Notes: a model not told the origin generated them from the letters alone. A stretch of DNA of 64,000 nt from Adineta steineri (GCA_905250115.1 CAJNOI010000006.1:348033-412032), one strand, 5' to 3'; counted from the stretch's first letter, positions 45,173 to 61,725 are shown. A program made the numbers and translations.

Positions 45173-47533
45173 ATTACAAGCAATTTAGAAAAAAGATTTC
45201 AATTAAAACCAATAAATAGCACATATTTACGCATTCATATAGATATATAGTGCTGTTGTATTTATTTTAAAAGAACTAATTTCAAAATAAAAATTTGACA
45301 AGAGAAGAAAAATGTTCTATCAAAATATATACAAAAATATTTGAACATAAATTTCTATATGTATCGAATATTCTGCCTAATTACAGTATATTGTTCAATA
45401 TTTGTATTTAACTAATGAATGAAAATTAACTCATGTTTAAGACAGTAGTGTGAGTTTTTTTCTATCATGAAAAGATTCAATTATATAGTACGAATACATC
45501 ATCGATATATGTATAAATGAGAGTAGAAAAGAAATATAAGCAGTTATAACATTTCCGTTAGATCATCAAATATGCAAATGACAACATGAAAGTAAATAAA
45601 TAACTTACTACTGTTCACTATTCCAGATACCAAATTTGACTAAGAATGCTATGCCCTGCTTTCTAAATTAATACCATTGGATTTTAAATTGAATAAATTG
45701 TGAACTAAATGACTCAATGAAAACGGATTCTCTTATTTAACTCCTCTTTGATTTAACATCGGTTATTGATTTTATTATTCGAAAAATATACGATAATGTC
45801 ATAATAGCTAATATAGATTTGTATTACATTTTAAAAAGAATATTCATGAAAAAACAATTAAATATTGAATATTTCTTAAAACATGTCTCATATTCAATTT
45901 ATAGATTATATTGACAATATGAAGATTTTAATTTGAATAGACAAGTAATCACTACTTTGGCAGATAAACATTAATGATTATATATAGTTTTTAAATAAAC
46001 AAAATTATTTCGTGTCAAAATAAGAATACTTCAACTATTAATCAAAGTCAATATTATCAAGGTTGTCTGCATCGTATAAATAAATGTGTACTCGCTTTCC
46101 TTGGTTGATATTTTGTACTATTATCTAAGCTGATATATATATATATAGTATAGACATTAATCGTATAAGATGATGAATATTAATGAAATTCGAAAAGATC
46201 TTTTTCATTATCGAATGATTTTATGCAGAGAGAATAGGATTTACGATGCACTTCCGCTTTATTCTATCATATATGGAAAATTGTAAACTTGTTAAGAAAT
46301 TCATGATAGTGAAAATATGAAATTGTTTTATCATCTATTTACTTCTAACTTCATGAATGACTATACTAATTTAGTCAAGCATGCATGAGTTCCTATTTTT
46401 TTTTCTGGGCTATCTAATTTAGTTGACATATCTAATTGCTATTTATTGTAAAGGTTAACGATTCATGGCAAATAAGTTTTTTTTTGTAGAGAACCTTTTA
46501 AATTGAAAAAAGAAAGAACTTCCCTTTTCTTTTCTAGATATTTCTAATTTCATTCTTATTATTATCAAGATGAAATTGAATAATAAAAAGAAAATATTTA
46601 TTTTCAAAAATTTTGTATGTATTATGGATGATGGCGCTAGTCAACGTGACTTCAATCCGTTAGAGATGGCACTTTTACAAGTAAGAAAAAAAAAATTCCT
46701 CTTGCCTCTGTCGGTATTCACAGTAACCAGTTGAATAATGGCCATCACAGAAGCATCTGTTACATTTTTCATGTAAATACATAAATCAAACACTTTTTTT
46801 TCTTGTTTTTTTTTGAATATTATGTAAAACTATTAATTTTCATTAAATTTTTCTCATTTTAGATCTTTAATTTTTAGATGAATAGCGGAATTTTTGTAGA
46901 ATTCTTCTATGTATTTATGTACATATTATAATCAATATATTATTAACTATGAAACATTGATTTATTATTCAATTGAAATCCATAAATAATTATTTATTAT
47001 ATATATATATCAAAACAAATTAATTCAGATCAGAACTAGAAGGTATGTACAACTGTTTTGTATTATGATGGTAACTTTTTATAGACACTTTACTTTTATA
47101 TGAAAAGAATTAATTCTTATCGATTGAATATTAGTAGAGACATAATATTCTTATTAACATTTGAATAGATCTCAATTTTATTTATAAAATATCATCTTAT
47201 ACTTAAAAACATCTGATCTTCACTTGAAATTTTTAAGAGTGACTTGTGAAATTATTCGTTTATATGTTAAACTTCGGGTATATATAAATATTCTATTCAT
47301 ATAGAAAAAAAGAAAAGAATTCAAGAATTCTTTTTTATCTCTAATACAAAAAAAAATAATAATAGATACTCTTGACTATAAAGCAAGTTAGAATACTTCG
47401 TTGTTGCTATTGTTTTGCCTCAAAAGAAATACATATTGACCTTGTAAGTGTTCGATGGTAATCAGATATCATTGACGAGTAAATATATATGTGTATGTAT
47501 TGATCATCTGAAAGAGAAGTAAATGTAATAAGT
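45173..47533. other. Intergenic, gene-poor
   Basis: About 2.4 kb, strongly AT-rich, with TA microsatellites (46133-46147, 47000-47010). One isolated exon-like frame, ATG at 46624 to 46680 followed by GTAAG (MDDGASQRDFNPLEMALLQ), stands out by codon-like composition but has no assigned partner exons. Confidence 0.45.
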
Positions 47534-47859
47534 ATGAAAATAGTTATCGTCCTTTTTCTTTGTATAATGTTAGCTCAATGTTATAGCTACTACTCTGAGA
47601 TGGTAATATACTAATCTGGTCTTATTGTTTCTCTTTTTTTTCTCTCTTCTCCTTTTTTCTTTTGTCGTTCGTCATCATTCTCGATTACAAGCCGAACGAA
47701 CAGGCAAATCAATACGCGCGTTTATTGAATTGGCACGCTGAAATTGTTGAACGAGCGATGAACGATGTTGTCTCTATTTTCTTCCCTTCCCCCCACCTAC
47801 TACCGTTATTGGATTGCATCAGCGTTTGTACTGATGTTCTTTTTTGTTTAGTTAACTGA
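47534..47859 (+). CDS. Tentative secreted peptide gene
   Basis: Exon 1 (47534-47602) encodes MKIVIVLFLCIMLAQCYSYY followed by SEM, a textbook signal peptide, followed by a GTAATA donor. An 89 nt intron with a long pyrimidine tract ends in AAG at 47691. Exon 2 then reads PNEQANQYARLLNWHAEIVE and RAMNDV in phase. If unspliced further, the frame stops at 47857-47859, giving 78 residues; an extra intron from about 47770 is possible and would change the C-terminus. The PxE-xxx-Y-xxxL-xxW pattern recalls the amphipathic helix of NPY/NPF peptides, but the expected C-terminal R-x-R-F/Y amide is absent. Function unknown. Confidence 0.4.
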
Positions 47860-48077
47860 AGGATAATCGAGATCAACGATTAGGACATCCTCTTAAGCTA
47901 TATCCAGTTGTATTTATTCTTCGACATTGAGGAAAAGACGACGGGTAGGTGATCTCATTTCTTGTTCTTTATTTATGATAAATTAATATGATTTTCAACA
48001 TACACATATGCTTGCTTGAAAGACTAGAGGAGAAAAAGTAACATCATGTAATCGGATCTTTTCAGAATGCTTCATAC

Positions 48078-48087
48078 NNNNNNNNNN
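48078..48087. other. Assembly gap (10 N)
   Basis: Ten consecutive undetermined bases. A fixed run of ten is often a scaffolding placeholder, so the true distance across it is unknown. Confidence 0.95.
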
Positions 48088-49135
48088 AAAGAAATCGAGA
48101 GAACAAAGAAGATCGTCATTCATATAAACACTTTATTATAAAGTTTGTTTCCGGAAGATATAACTAGTTAATCATGATTGAATAAATTTTTACTAAATTA
48201 TTCAGACTGATGGTAAAACATTTTAATTTAATTTATATTGATTTCGTTTCTCTCATTATAAATATATATATATATAGATGTACGTATGTGTAACGTATCT
48301 GTCAATATTTCTTCATGTATATATAAAAACAGTTAAAATAGTGTGTTTATAATAACCCTTTTATTACTTTTTTTCAAGGAAAAAAAATTGACTTCTTCCT
48401 ATCACATACATTACTTCTCGGAAGAGATTTGAAGGTTCTTATCGATAATAAATAGCAACATGATAAAATAAAAGAAAAAGAAAAAAAATAAGATAAGACG
48501 ACATACGCACAAATAAACACAGAAGGTAATGCAGTCAGTTGCTTACTATTCTATCAATATAGTGATTTTTAGGTTCGAAAAACAGCGGTAGACACGTCAT
48601 AAACATATGACTACTACCATATCATTACTAGTTGAGAAAAAAATAGACGATAGAAGACCTTGATGAACATACTCTACCTTTTCGTTTCTGTCAGTATGTG
48701 GTTTCTATTCGCCAATCTTTCCTTCAATCTTTTCGCTCTTTACGTTTCAACACACGCTTGTAGTGTGCAGATATATACTTTCAAGTTAAGGAGAAGGTAA
48801 AGAGTGTGAGAGAAAGTGTCCTGTTCTGTTACTCTTCGTCGACGTCGCCGTCTCTGTTTTTAATCACATTTCACAAATGCAATTCTCACTTCTCTCGTTC
48901 CCCCCCTCTTTTTTCCCTCCTTCAGTTTTGTTGATGTGTGACATTTTTTTAGCTCACCCACATGCAGACAACAAAAAAAAAGCAAAAAAAAAACAACATT
49001 AGTCTATTGACCTTGCTACAAAATTGACACATTTTCTTTAAAAATTTGACTAGTATTGAACAGGTATGTTAAAAATATATGAACCGATCGGAAGTTTAAT
49101 ATGAGATTAGAATAAATGAAAGAAAGAGAAAAATA

Positions 49136-49136
<1 letters not shown>

Positions 49137-49167
<31 letters not shown>
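49137..49167. repeat. TA microsatellite
   Basis: An uninterrupted TA dinucleotide run of roughly 30 bp upstream of the DYRK gene. Confidence 0.85.
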
Positions 49168-49168
<1 letters not shown>

Positions 49169-49716
49169 TGTGTATGTGTGTTTTTATAATTTAGCAAAAA
49201 AAGAAAAGGAACGCACACTTGTAATATGACGACAATATTTAATAGAAAAAAACATCAAGTAAAAAGAAAGTGTATGGAGCTTATTCTATGTTTTTTTTTC
49301 TGAGAGTAAGAAAGAGAAAAAAATTACATGTGTGTTAATACGGAAAGGTGTATTTTGTACTTTATTTCCCTGTATACATATACCTTATTTTTGATTTCCT
49401 AAATTAAAGTTACAACTGAGGAAACATAGTATAAAAAAATAATTCGTATTCGATCTTATCTAGAAAATATGATCGAACTTATTGAGAGTAAATTATAGTC
49501 GATATATAGATACGTATATTATTATGAATAAAAACAACAATTGTTCAGATAGTTTAAATTACTTTTTAAAATTATTTCAAAATATAATAATTGAAATAAT
49601 AAACGAGTGAGACATGTATCTAAATAACATCTTTTTTTTCTACATCATTTCTTTTATTTTTTTCAGGTGATATCATCATTGTCATCAGAATTGATATCTA
49701 AAACATAATTAGTTCA

Positions 49717-53055
<3,339 letters not shown>

Positions 53056-53864
53056 CAACAACAACCAAAGCGATGTTCATTTTTCATTTCTCTTCCTTGT
53101 GTGATGTTTTTTTAATCCCCTAAGCTTATTTTTGTTTGTTTCAATTTTGCACGTTAAAGGTGTTTTTTTCCACCACAATTGTCAGATTTCGCTCTTGTTT
53201 CTCTTCACCAACCGTCCATTGATACAACAAAAAAAAGAAATCCCATGTTCTCCAATCGATATACAACTTCTTTTATTCATACTCCCGCGTGAGAGAGATC
53301 CTTTCAACAATAGTGACTTGCTTGTCTGTGAATGAGAATGAAAAATATTCTTATTTTATCTATCTTGTTACGGAAATATCGATATATAACTACATATATA
53401 TATATATATTTTTCTTTTCTCATTATCATTTTTCCTTCAATCTATTTTACTTTAACAGACATTGATGAAACTTTTTCTCACGCTTCCTATGAAATGTAAT
53501 TATTCTCTCCCTATCTCTCTCTCTATATATATTTTTTTTGTTGAATATCCAAACCATTTCACGCACACACCTACGTACATAAAAAATCTTGTGCTTTCAT
53601 CTAAAATCAATAAAACGAAATGTGTGATATAATTTTGTATCAGTGCATGTGTTTTGTTTTGTATTTGTCATTATTTCTTTATCTTTTCTTTCTTTCTTTT
53701 TTTTGAACATACACAAAAAGAAAAAATTTATCGATGTGTCTTGTTTTAGTTTTTTCTTTTTGTCGCTTAAATAGTTTTATAATAACAATCAAGAAAAAAA
53801 ACAACAACAATAAGATCATAATGTTATCTATTATTCTAACTTGTAGATCTTTTAGAAAATAAAG
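53056..53864. other. DYRK 3' flank and CFAP61 upstream region
   Basis: T-rich untranslated-looking sequence with TA and CT microsatellites (53392-53408, 53511-53530). An acceptor (GTAGATCTTTTAG, ending about 53854) lies ten bases before the CFAP61 ATG. Confidence 0.5.
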
Positions 53865-56800
53865 ATGCAATCACCATCTTTTTTTTCTCCACCAAGAGAA
53901 TTATCACGTCCTGGAACTTCTCTCAATATTCATGCACGTCGAGCAGAAGCACGTGATGCTAAAAAAGCGAAAAATCTTATACAAACATATACAACAGAGG
54001 TATTTGGTCGTATAACTCGTGAAGAAAATATTTCTTCAATTTTGTAAGAAAAATTTCTATTGATATTTTTTTTGATAAAAAAAAACGAGAATTTTATTTT
54101 TAATCTAAGGGAAAATTCAACATTTTCTTTAACATTGGATGATAATGATGATGAAGTTTATGCATTAGGTGCTTTTTATGACTATCCAAATGTTCATGGT
54201 GTTCCATCGAATGATTGGGAAGAAAAATGGTGGAAAAATTCATTTGATAAAACAAATGAAACATCAAAAATGAATGCTATTAATACAGTTTTCTTACATT
54301 TTTTTGTTTCACATCCAGATTTTTCTGAAGGATGTGCGGAAGAATTAATCAATGTTACTTTTAAAGCATTACCAGAAGTGAATCAAATTTTACTTTGTGT
54401 ACCACCAAAAATTACACCAGGTTTATTCATTCCGATATTTTATAGATGAATTTCATGATTTTATTGTATATTTTTTCTAGAAAGTGCTTTAACAAAATAT
54501 TTTCATCCAATTGAAAATGAACGAACAGATAATAAATGTTCTATCATGGTATGTTATCGTAAAGATCATTTTCCAGCATTATTTATTCGAACAGCTCGGT
54601 AAAAATATAAACAAATTTTTTATTTTCTTTGAAACTCAGAACAAAAACATTTTTGTTCTTCTAGAGTACAAGATAATGATGATCTTGCTCCATTATTTAA
54701 TCAATACAATGAAATTTTAAAACAAACGTATGGTGATTTTTTTGTTGCTGAACTTATTGAATCACAAGATGCGGACAATAAAGCATTAGTAGCAGAGGTA
54801 ATTTAAATTTAATATATAAATTGATACATTCTATCATTTAAAATATAGTGTAATGGTTATGCTATTGGTTTTATGAGTATATCCAAAGAAGTCAATATTG
54901 ATGTACTCAATGAAATTTATGTCTTATCAGCATTTCATGGTTTACGTGCAGCACATCCAGATGATCAATGGAATGATCAAATGACAGAAGAAACGGAAAG
55001 TTATTTACCAAATTCTGATATACATAATCATGGTGATGTGACATCACATGGTGATGCAAATGCTCATTTAAAATCAAATCCAACACTTGAAGCTATGCAA
55101 CGAGCTGTTGGAACTGAAGGTTCTGTTGAACAATCACAGCAATTATCGACTAATGCAGATAAAAATAATAAGCATGTAAAATCAAACGAAGGACAGCTTG
55201 ATCATAACAGTTTGACAGCATCAGATTACACAACAACACCAACCAATAAATCAGTAGATGATTTGACTAATTTGAATGGGTATGTAATAAATCTTAGCAG
55301 AATTCTTCTAAGCAAAACATGAGTAATGTTTATTATTATTATTTTTTGAATAGAGATGAAAATATTAGTAATGATGATAATAATGATGCTGTTTTGGAAA
55401 TAACTGATACATCGTCACAGCGAGCTAAAATGACCAAAGCACAAGTAAATTATTGTTTCAATTAATATGAATTTTGAATTGCAGTAATTCCATTCAATAT
55501 GTTAGATTTTCATATAAAACTGATTTACTAGTCATCGATGATCTTAGGATAGTCAAATAAAAATCTATTTATTCAAAAACTTTTTGGACTAAAATCATAA
55601 AAAGATCATTTCTCTATTTAACAACTCTACTATACAATTGATTTCTTTTTGTATTTATAGTTAGCAGCAGAAAATCCATCCAAATATATTAAACCAAGAT
55701 TGATTAGTCAAACGCCAAAGTTTTTTGGAAAAGAAAAAGCATTTGCTATTCAATTATTTTGTATTAGCGAAGTATATGAAAAACGGTATGTTCTATTCAA
55801 CAACAACATAACATTTTAAATCAATGATTTTTCTCATATTTACATATTAGTTCTTATGATTTTCTCCAAAAAGCTTTTGATATGTTTTCTGATCGTGATT
55901 ATTGTATTATATCAATACCACAAATGGTACCTGAATTTCCACTTTTACAATCATTCATTGTATGCTTTATTTTTATGCATATTTTTATTGTGTATAAAAA
56001 ATTTTCTAGCGCATTCCACCACGTGTTCATTTACCAAATATTCAAGAATTATATTTATTCCATCGTGCTGGTTTATTACGTGACATTTCTATTGAACGTG
56101 CTACAGAAAAAAATCTTGATACCGTTAATCGACTTACAGAACATTTTTCATCACGTGAAAAGATTATGAATGATTTTTTGGATGCTGTACGAAGTCGAAA
56201 GCGAACTGTAAGTATATTCATTTATAACTAATCGAAAAGATTAATTAAGAACTCTAAAAAAATTTATTTATGTTTTAGGATACAAAAGCTTTTCTTGATG
56301 CTTATATTATCAATGTTGCTAATCAAACAAGTGCTGTGATTATTTTTAGCAATGAAGATGTTCGTTTATTTTTCTTTTTCGATTATTTATTAAATTCATA
56401 TTATATTTAGAATATTGATTATCTTCGTTCACAATATAATCTTGAAGATTTCATTTATTTTGATTTACATAAACGTTATGATCATCTTCATCTTTATCAT
56501 TTTGTAATTAATCCAATATTTGCTTTTATGACAAAATTATTTTTGAAAGAAATTTTACGTAAAATTAATAAAACATGTATTTATTATCCAATTTTTCCAC
56601 GTTATGCAGATGATGAAGTATAATATTCTTTGTAAATAAAATATCTCTTAATATTTTATATCATTATTCAGGTGCTCAAACATCATTCACCAACATATGC
56701 TATTCATTATTTAGTACCAGTACGTCCTCGTCGTTTAATTCAATATAATTTAGAAGAACTTAAAATGAATGCACCAACCGATTGTGTACTTGGTAAATTA

Positions 56801-59800
56801 CCAAGTTTAACACATAGTCCATTTTCATTAACTATGACGTCTATTAAATTACTTTCCGAAACAAAAGTACAAATATAGAAAGAAAGAAAACGGAGATAAA
56901 TAATAATTATATTCTATTTTAGATAACAATTAATGCAAGAATTGTTATTGTTGGTGCGTCAACTGTTGGTATGTTTTAGAGAAAATTTGATGTTGATCAT
57001 ATTTTATTTGAATAATGTTTAGGTTTGGCTGTACTTGAATCTCTTATTATGTGGTAAGTGTACAAAAGTGAAAATAATTTTCTAAAATGTCTTAGAGCTC
57101 ATAACATGTCTTACAAACTACCACTAGTATACTTTCTATCAGAGAGTCTACAGTTCGTAGGACTAATCTCGAATGTCAAAGAAGATTATGTTTAATAGTA
57201 AATTAACAATAATATGTTTTTTTTTTCTTTCTAGTCCTTATCTTCGTTTCAATAATCTGACATTGATTTCACCTCATGGCATGCCAGGTGAATTTCCACC
57301 ATCACATACTCGTGATTTATTTTTACCATCAAAGTAAATAAATTTCAAATAAATGATCTATATTGTTATTCTTTTAATAGTCTTGAATATGACACAGAAG
57401 AATTAAGTCGTCTATCACTTCGTTCTTATGTTAATATTATATGTGCGAAATTAGTTAGTCTTAATCGACCAATGAAATTGGCTATACTTGATGATGAAAC
57501 AGTTATTCCTTACGATCATTTACTTTTATGTACAGGCAACCAATATCATGTTACTGCTCCAATGAAAACTGTTGTTCAAAATCCATTGAATAAACAAATT
57601 GTACCAGCAAAAGCTGATCGAATTTTATTTGGTATATTTGATATAAAATTCTTTTAGGAAAAAAAATATATTGTCTTTACTTTTAAGAACCTGCTCCTCC
57701 GAATGTATTAACAATTAATGATGAATTTGATGCTGCTATGGTACTTAAATGGCTTCGAATGAATCAACATACTGAACGTAATAAAATTTAAAAAGACCTA
57801 TTTTATTCACACATATATATATATATTATAGATTCTATTTTAATTTATGGATCAACACTTGAATCTTATTGTTGTATTAATGCACTGATTGCTAATGGAA
57901 TTCCATCAAATTCTATTAAACTTATTACTCCTCCTGGATCTCAACAGGTAAAAACTATACTTTTATCATTTTTTTTCTATCCTATATTTTTAATAATATT
58001 GATAGATAAATGTTTTTAATGATCCAACTGTATTACGAACTGTTCAAGATGAACTAAGAGAATTAAATATTGAAATATATGAAGAATATTTAATGGATGA
58101 ATGGCGTAGTCAAGAGATAGATGATATGGATCAACCAATTGACCATGTTGTATTTCATTTCCATGATAAAAAACAAGACAAGCACAAAGATCTTAGTTTA
58201 AAATGCACTGTAAATAGAATTTTGATTTGAATTTAATAATCATATTTTAATATTTAGACATTATTATGTTTTGTTAATAAACAAGTTAATTATAATGCAT
58301 TTGTAGCAATAAATCAGAGTTCATTAGTATTTGATGGACGTCTTGTTGTTGATGAACATAATCGTACAAATGATCCATTAATTTATGCTGGTGGATCTTT
58401 AACAAAATTTAAACGAGGTTACCATCGTGATGATTGGTCACATACATGTTTTAATTCGAAACAAGTCGGAACAATGGTTTGTTTTTATTTTATAAATATT
58501 AATGATTTTGTTTTCTTTAAACAATTTATGTTTAGCTTGCGAATGAATTATTTACACAATATGATCCAATATTTACTCCACCAAAAACATCATCTGGCAA
58601 ACATCCACTTATTCCATTATATAATAAATCAAAACGAGTTTCTGCTGTTTTACCAGGTTAATTTCAAATTATTAAATAGTTCGAAAAAAAAGAAGGAGAA
58701 TTATATACTTTCCCTCATGAATCGTAATACATGAGTATCCAAAGTCAGTGGCGGATTTAGGGACGGAGGCGATCGCCTTCCCTGCTTCAGAAAACTTTTT
58801 CGATTTTCTACAGCAAAAATGAACGAAAAAATAGGTTTACACTACTTCGATTGGACTCAAAAAATAGTTTTTAGCCAAAATCGCGCCCCCTTCCCCAGGT
58901 ATCGCCCCCCCCCCCCCCCCTTCCAAAATCCTAGATCCGCCTCTGTCTAAAGTATGTGCTTCGAGTAATAGTAAAAAGGAGTACAGCTAGTCATATCTTG
59001 GAAGCCAATTTGTTCTATAGTTTAATTTAGTTCACAATAAAAGAATTTTAGATTAAAAACTTTAAATTTGATATATCGATATATGAAATCAAAAAAAAAT
59101 AATAGAAGTGATTGTTATATTTATGCATAAAAAAGCAATATCTTAATAAACTCTTGAATTTACAAGTTAATCACATTTATCTGAAAAAAAGATTTTATTA
59201 TTCATATTGAAACAAAAAAATTCATTTGTCATATAATATACAATCATTGACGATTCAATATAATCGCTTTTTTTATGATGAAATAAATTAATTTTTGAAG
59301 TATTCATTGTAAAACTTTATTTTGAGTGATCATAAATGTATCATTTAGAAACTAAATGAATCTATAATAATCATAATACGAGTTTCAAACGAAAGTTTTT
59401 TTTATCGCAATTAATATATCTGATATGTGTACATCCCCAGTCAGAATTATTCACAAGATCTTTCATGTTAAAATAAGTACTATTTGTAAGAATTATGTTT
59501 CTTTAGCAGTACAAATCAACAATTTTTAATTTAGGAAATCTTCATTATCTTCAAATAAGTCAAGCTGGTCCTACAGTTGATTATGAAAAAGCGAAAAAAA
59601 TTGAAAATTATGTAATTATATAATTTTTAGTATTTTATTTTCAAAAAAGTCTTTGACTAAATTTTAGGGTACTGATTTAATAACAAATCATAATAATAAT
59701 TATTTCCGTCTTCATCTTGATTCAACTGGTATTGTTCGTACTATTGTTTGTCTTCATCATACTGTAAGATTAAATTATCAATAAAATAAATATAAATTTT

Positions 59801-60395
59801 TTCAAAAAATAAATTCATTTAGAAAATTGATGTTACAAATCTTTCACAATTATATGGATTACATGAACGATTACTTAATAATCTTCGACAACGTTATAAT
59901 GAACATCTTATTACTGATTTATTTACGTATGTATTTAATATTAGATTTGATTATCTCATTTATATATTTGTTTTATTTCGAATAGATATTTTCAAGAGAA
60001 TTGGACTGCTGTTTTGTATCATGATCGTTTTAATGATGTTCGAAATGAAGTTCGTGATATTTTGAAAAAAACACTGGTATAGAATTAATCAAAATATTCC
60101 TATAGTATTTTAATTTTATTTCTTTATTTAAGATGAATAATGAGAAATCAATTGTTTCAACACTTGATTCAGCTATTGATAATGATATTGCAGTAATTTA
60201 TTTGACAAAAAAAACTCACAGATATATAGAAAATTAAATCAATTTTTTTCTTTCTTTTAGTTTGGTGAAGATCAAAGGAAAGCAATATTGAGACGATTCC
60301 GTGCTGAAGGTTATAAGAGTGAAATTGAAGAAATTATGCTACGTTACATTAATTATAATCAATATCATTTACCAATGTACGCAAGACCAACTTGA
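53865..60395 (+). CDS. CFAP61: Cilia- and flagella-associated protein 61
   Basis: An axonemal protein that in model systems belongs to the calmodulin- and spoke-associated complex at radial spoke 3 and is needed for ciliary beating. More than twenty exons give roughly 1,200 residues, near the human length. The N-terminal part has an acetyltransferase-like region (ALGAFYDYPNVHGV, LFIRTARVQDNDDLAPLFNQ, GYAIGFMSISKEVNID). The middle has RPRRLIQYNLEELKMNAP. The C-terminal half resembles an FAD/NAD-binding disulfide reductase (ITINARIVIVGASTVGLAVL, DDETVIPYDHLLLCTGNQYH, ILIYGSTLESYCCINALI, DPLIYAGGSLTKFKRGYHRD) without a visible redox Cys pair, consistent with a structural role. It ends YNQYHLPMYARPT. 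A long intron at about 58660-59533 holds a MITE. The ATG is ten bases after an acceptor-like AG. Confidence 0.85.
58746..58945. mobile_element. 200 bp hAT-like MITE in a CFAP61 intron
   Basis: Ends CAGTGGCGGATTTAG (left) and CTAGATCCGCCTCTG (right) form a 15 bp inverted repeat with two mismatches. Flanks TCCAAAGT (58738-58745) and TCTAAAGT (58946-58953) are an 8 bp target duplication with one mismatch. CAGTGGCGGAT-type ends are typical of hAT elements. It has no coding capacity. It contains a run of 16 C (58905-58920) and is far more GC-rich than the surrounding intron. Confidence 0.85.
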
Positions 60396-60735
60396 ATCTC
60401 CGAATGATTTTTATCAGAACTAATTTGAATGATTTCTTTTTTTCTGATTATCTTACCTTAATGAATGAAATAAATCTAAAATAAAACATAGTTTTTTCTT
60501 TTTTTGAATTTTAATTAATCATATATTTTAAATAACTGAGAGACTTTATCAAGAATCATTGTTGTTTGTTATTTGACAAAACAGAAGAGAAAAAAAAAGA
60601 AAGTAAAACAGATGTTAATGAACTAAGACATAAAAATGCAAACAAGAATGTTCGATTTTTTTCTTTCATATTAAAATGACTGTTGGTTGAAATGATGAGG
60701 AACTTTAATATAAGTTTTTCCTTTTTGTATTGTCT
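60396..60735. other. Convergent 3' flanks of CFAP61 and aquaporin
   Basis: 340 bp of AT-rich DNA with a likely AATAAA-type signal (ATGAAATAAATCTAAAATAAAA near 60463-60484). No gene seen. Confidence 0.5.
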
Positions 60736-61725
60736 TTAAATAGGACTACGTGGATTAGGATCTTTGGTTACAACAATTTGTGGTTGTTGTCTGAAAATAT
60801 ATGTGTACATAATTGCAGCAATACAAGAGCCAGATAAGGGACCAACCCAATATACCCAATGATTTTCCCATGAATTCATAACAGTAGCAGGTCCGAATGA
60901 TCGAGCTGGATTCATCGAAGCACCAGTATATGGTCCACCAAATAAACAACCTACTATAATTGCTAAACCAACTGCTAAAGCTTTTGAACCACCGATATCA
61001 TCTCGATGTTTATCACAGATAGCATGTACTGTATAACATAAAATAAATGTAATAATAGCTTCAACTATAATAGCTTGTGAAATTGAAACACCCGGAGTGA
61101 TTGTAGTTAAACCTAAATTTCCTTGTGTTTGAGAAGGTGCTATTAATGTTAATAGACAAGAACCACTAATTCCACCAAGTAATTGCATACAAATATAGCA
61201 GAATGCTCGTACAAAATCGATTTCACATGCCACTAAAAATGATACTGTTACAGCTGGATTAAAATGAGCACCACTTATATTACCAAATCCAACGACGAGA
61301 GTGGCAATAACAAAACCACCAGCTAAAGCACCATGTAGATCAGGTACAGATCTAGATGCAATGGGTAAGCCAGTAGACGTACATACTAATGTGAGTAACA
61401 TTGTGCCAATAAATTCACTAAGTAAAGCTTGATAAAATGCAAATGTTGCTATTTGTGATATACAAAGTGCATTTGGATGTAAACACGATTTGCTAAGACA
61501 AGTTGGTGGACATCGAAATATGTATTGACCAGATGTTGTATGATAATCACAACAACTTTTAGTAACAAACGATGAACGACGAGGTCTTTCCGGAATGTTC
61601 CGCATACCCATACCACCATTGCTTCTAATACGACCTTGATTATCCTGTGTTTCCTGGATAAATGGTGAAAGTATTTCCATTGGTGTCGTATGACAATCAA
61701 TCGATGCAGATGGATGAAAACTCAT
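60736..61725 (-). CDS. Aquaporin with atypical selectivity filter
   Basis: An intronless 329-residue MIP-family channel. Residues 1-95 form a long N-terminus with clustered cysteines (CCDYH, CPPTC, SCLHPNALC). The channel domain covers about 98-320 with six membrane segments. NPA boxes are SGAHFNPAVT (NPA 156-158) and TGASMNPARSFG (NPA 272-274). By counting from the NPA boxes against mammalian AQP1, the ar/R filter positions are Gly136 (Phe in AQP1), Cys260 (His), Ala269 (Cys) and Arg275 (Arg). Water-specific pores normally keep Phe and His, so a wider or less polar pore is inferred, and solutes beyond water are possible. The start is the only in-frame ATG giving the full N-terminus. It is convergent with CFAP61. 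Confidence 0.9.
   Translation of the reverse strand: MSFHPSASIDCHTTPMEILSPFIQETQDNQGRIRSNGGMGMRNIPERPRRSSFVTKSCCDYHTTSGQYIFRCPPTCLSKSCLHPNALCISQIATFAFYQALLSEFIGTMLLTLVCTSTGLPIASRSVPDLHGALAGGFVIATLVVGFGNISGAHFNPAVTVSFLVACEIDFVRAFCYICMQLLGGISGSCLLTLIAPSQTQGNLGLTTITPGVSISQAIIVEAIITFILCYTVHAICDKHRDDIGGSKALAVGLAIIVGCLFGGPYTGASMNPARSFGPATVMNSWENHWVYWVGPLSGSCIAAIMYTYIFRQQPQIVVTKDPNPRSPI

Larger units (their letters stand above)
47860..49716. other. DYRK upstream region with assembly gap
   Basis: About 1.9 kb without a convincing gene; it includes ten undetermined bases (48078-48087), a CT-rich stretch (48895-48925) and a long TA microsatellite (about 49137-49167). Part may be 5' untranslated exon sequence of the kinase gene, since CAG acceptors occur at about 49667 and 49687. 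Confidence 0.45.

Noticed and set aside
44950..45188. Long frames on both strands overlapping the neuropeptide repeats
   Set aside because: They are periodic shadows of the 36 bp coding repeat; the signal peptide and GKRR sites fix the true frame.
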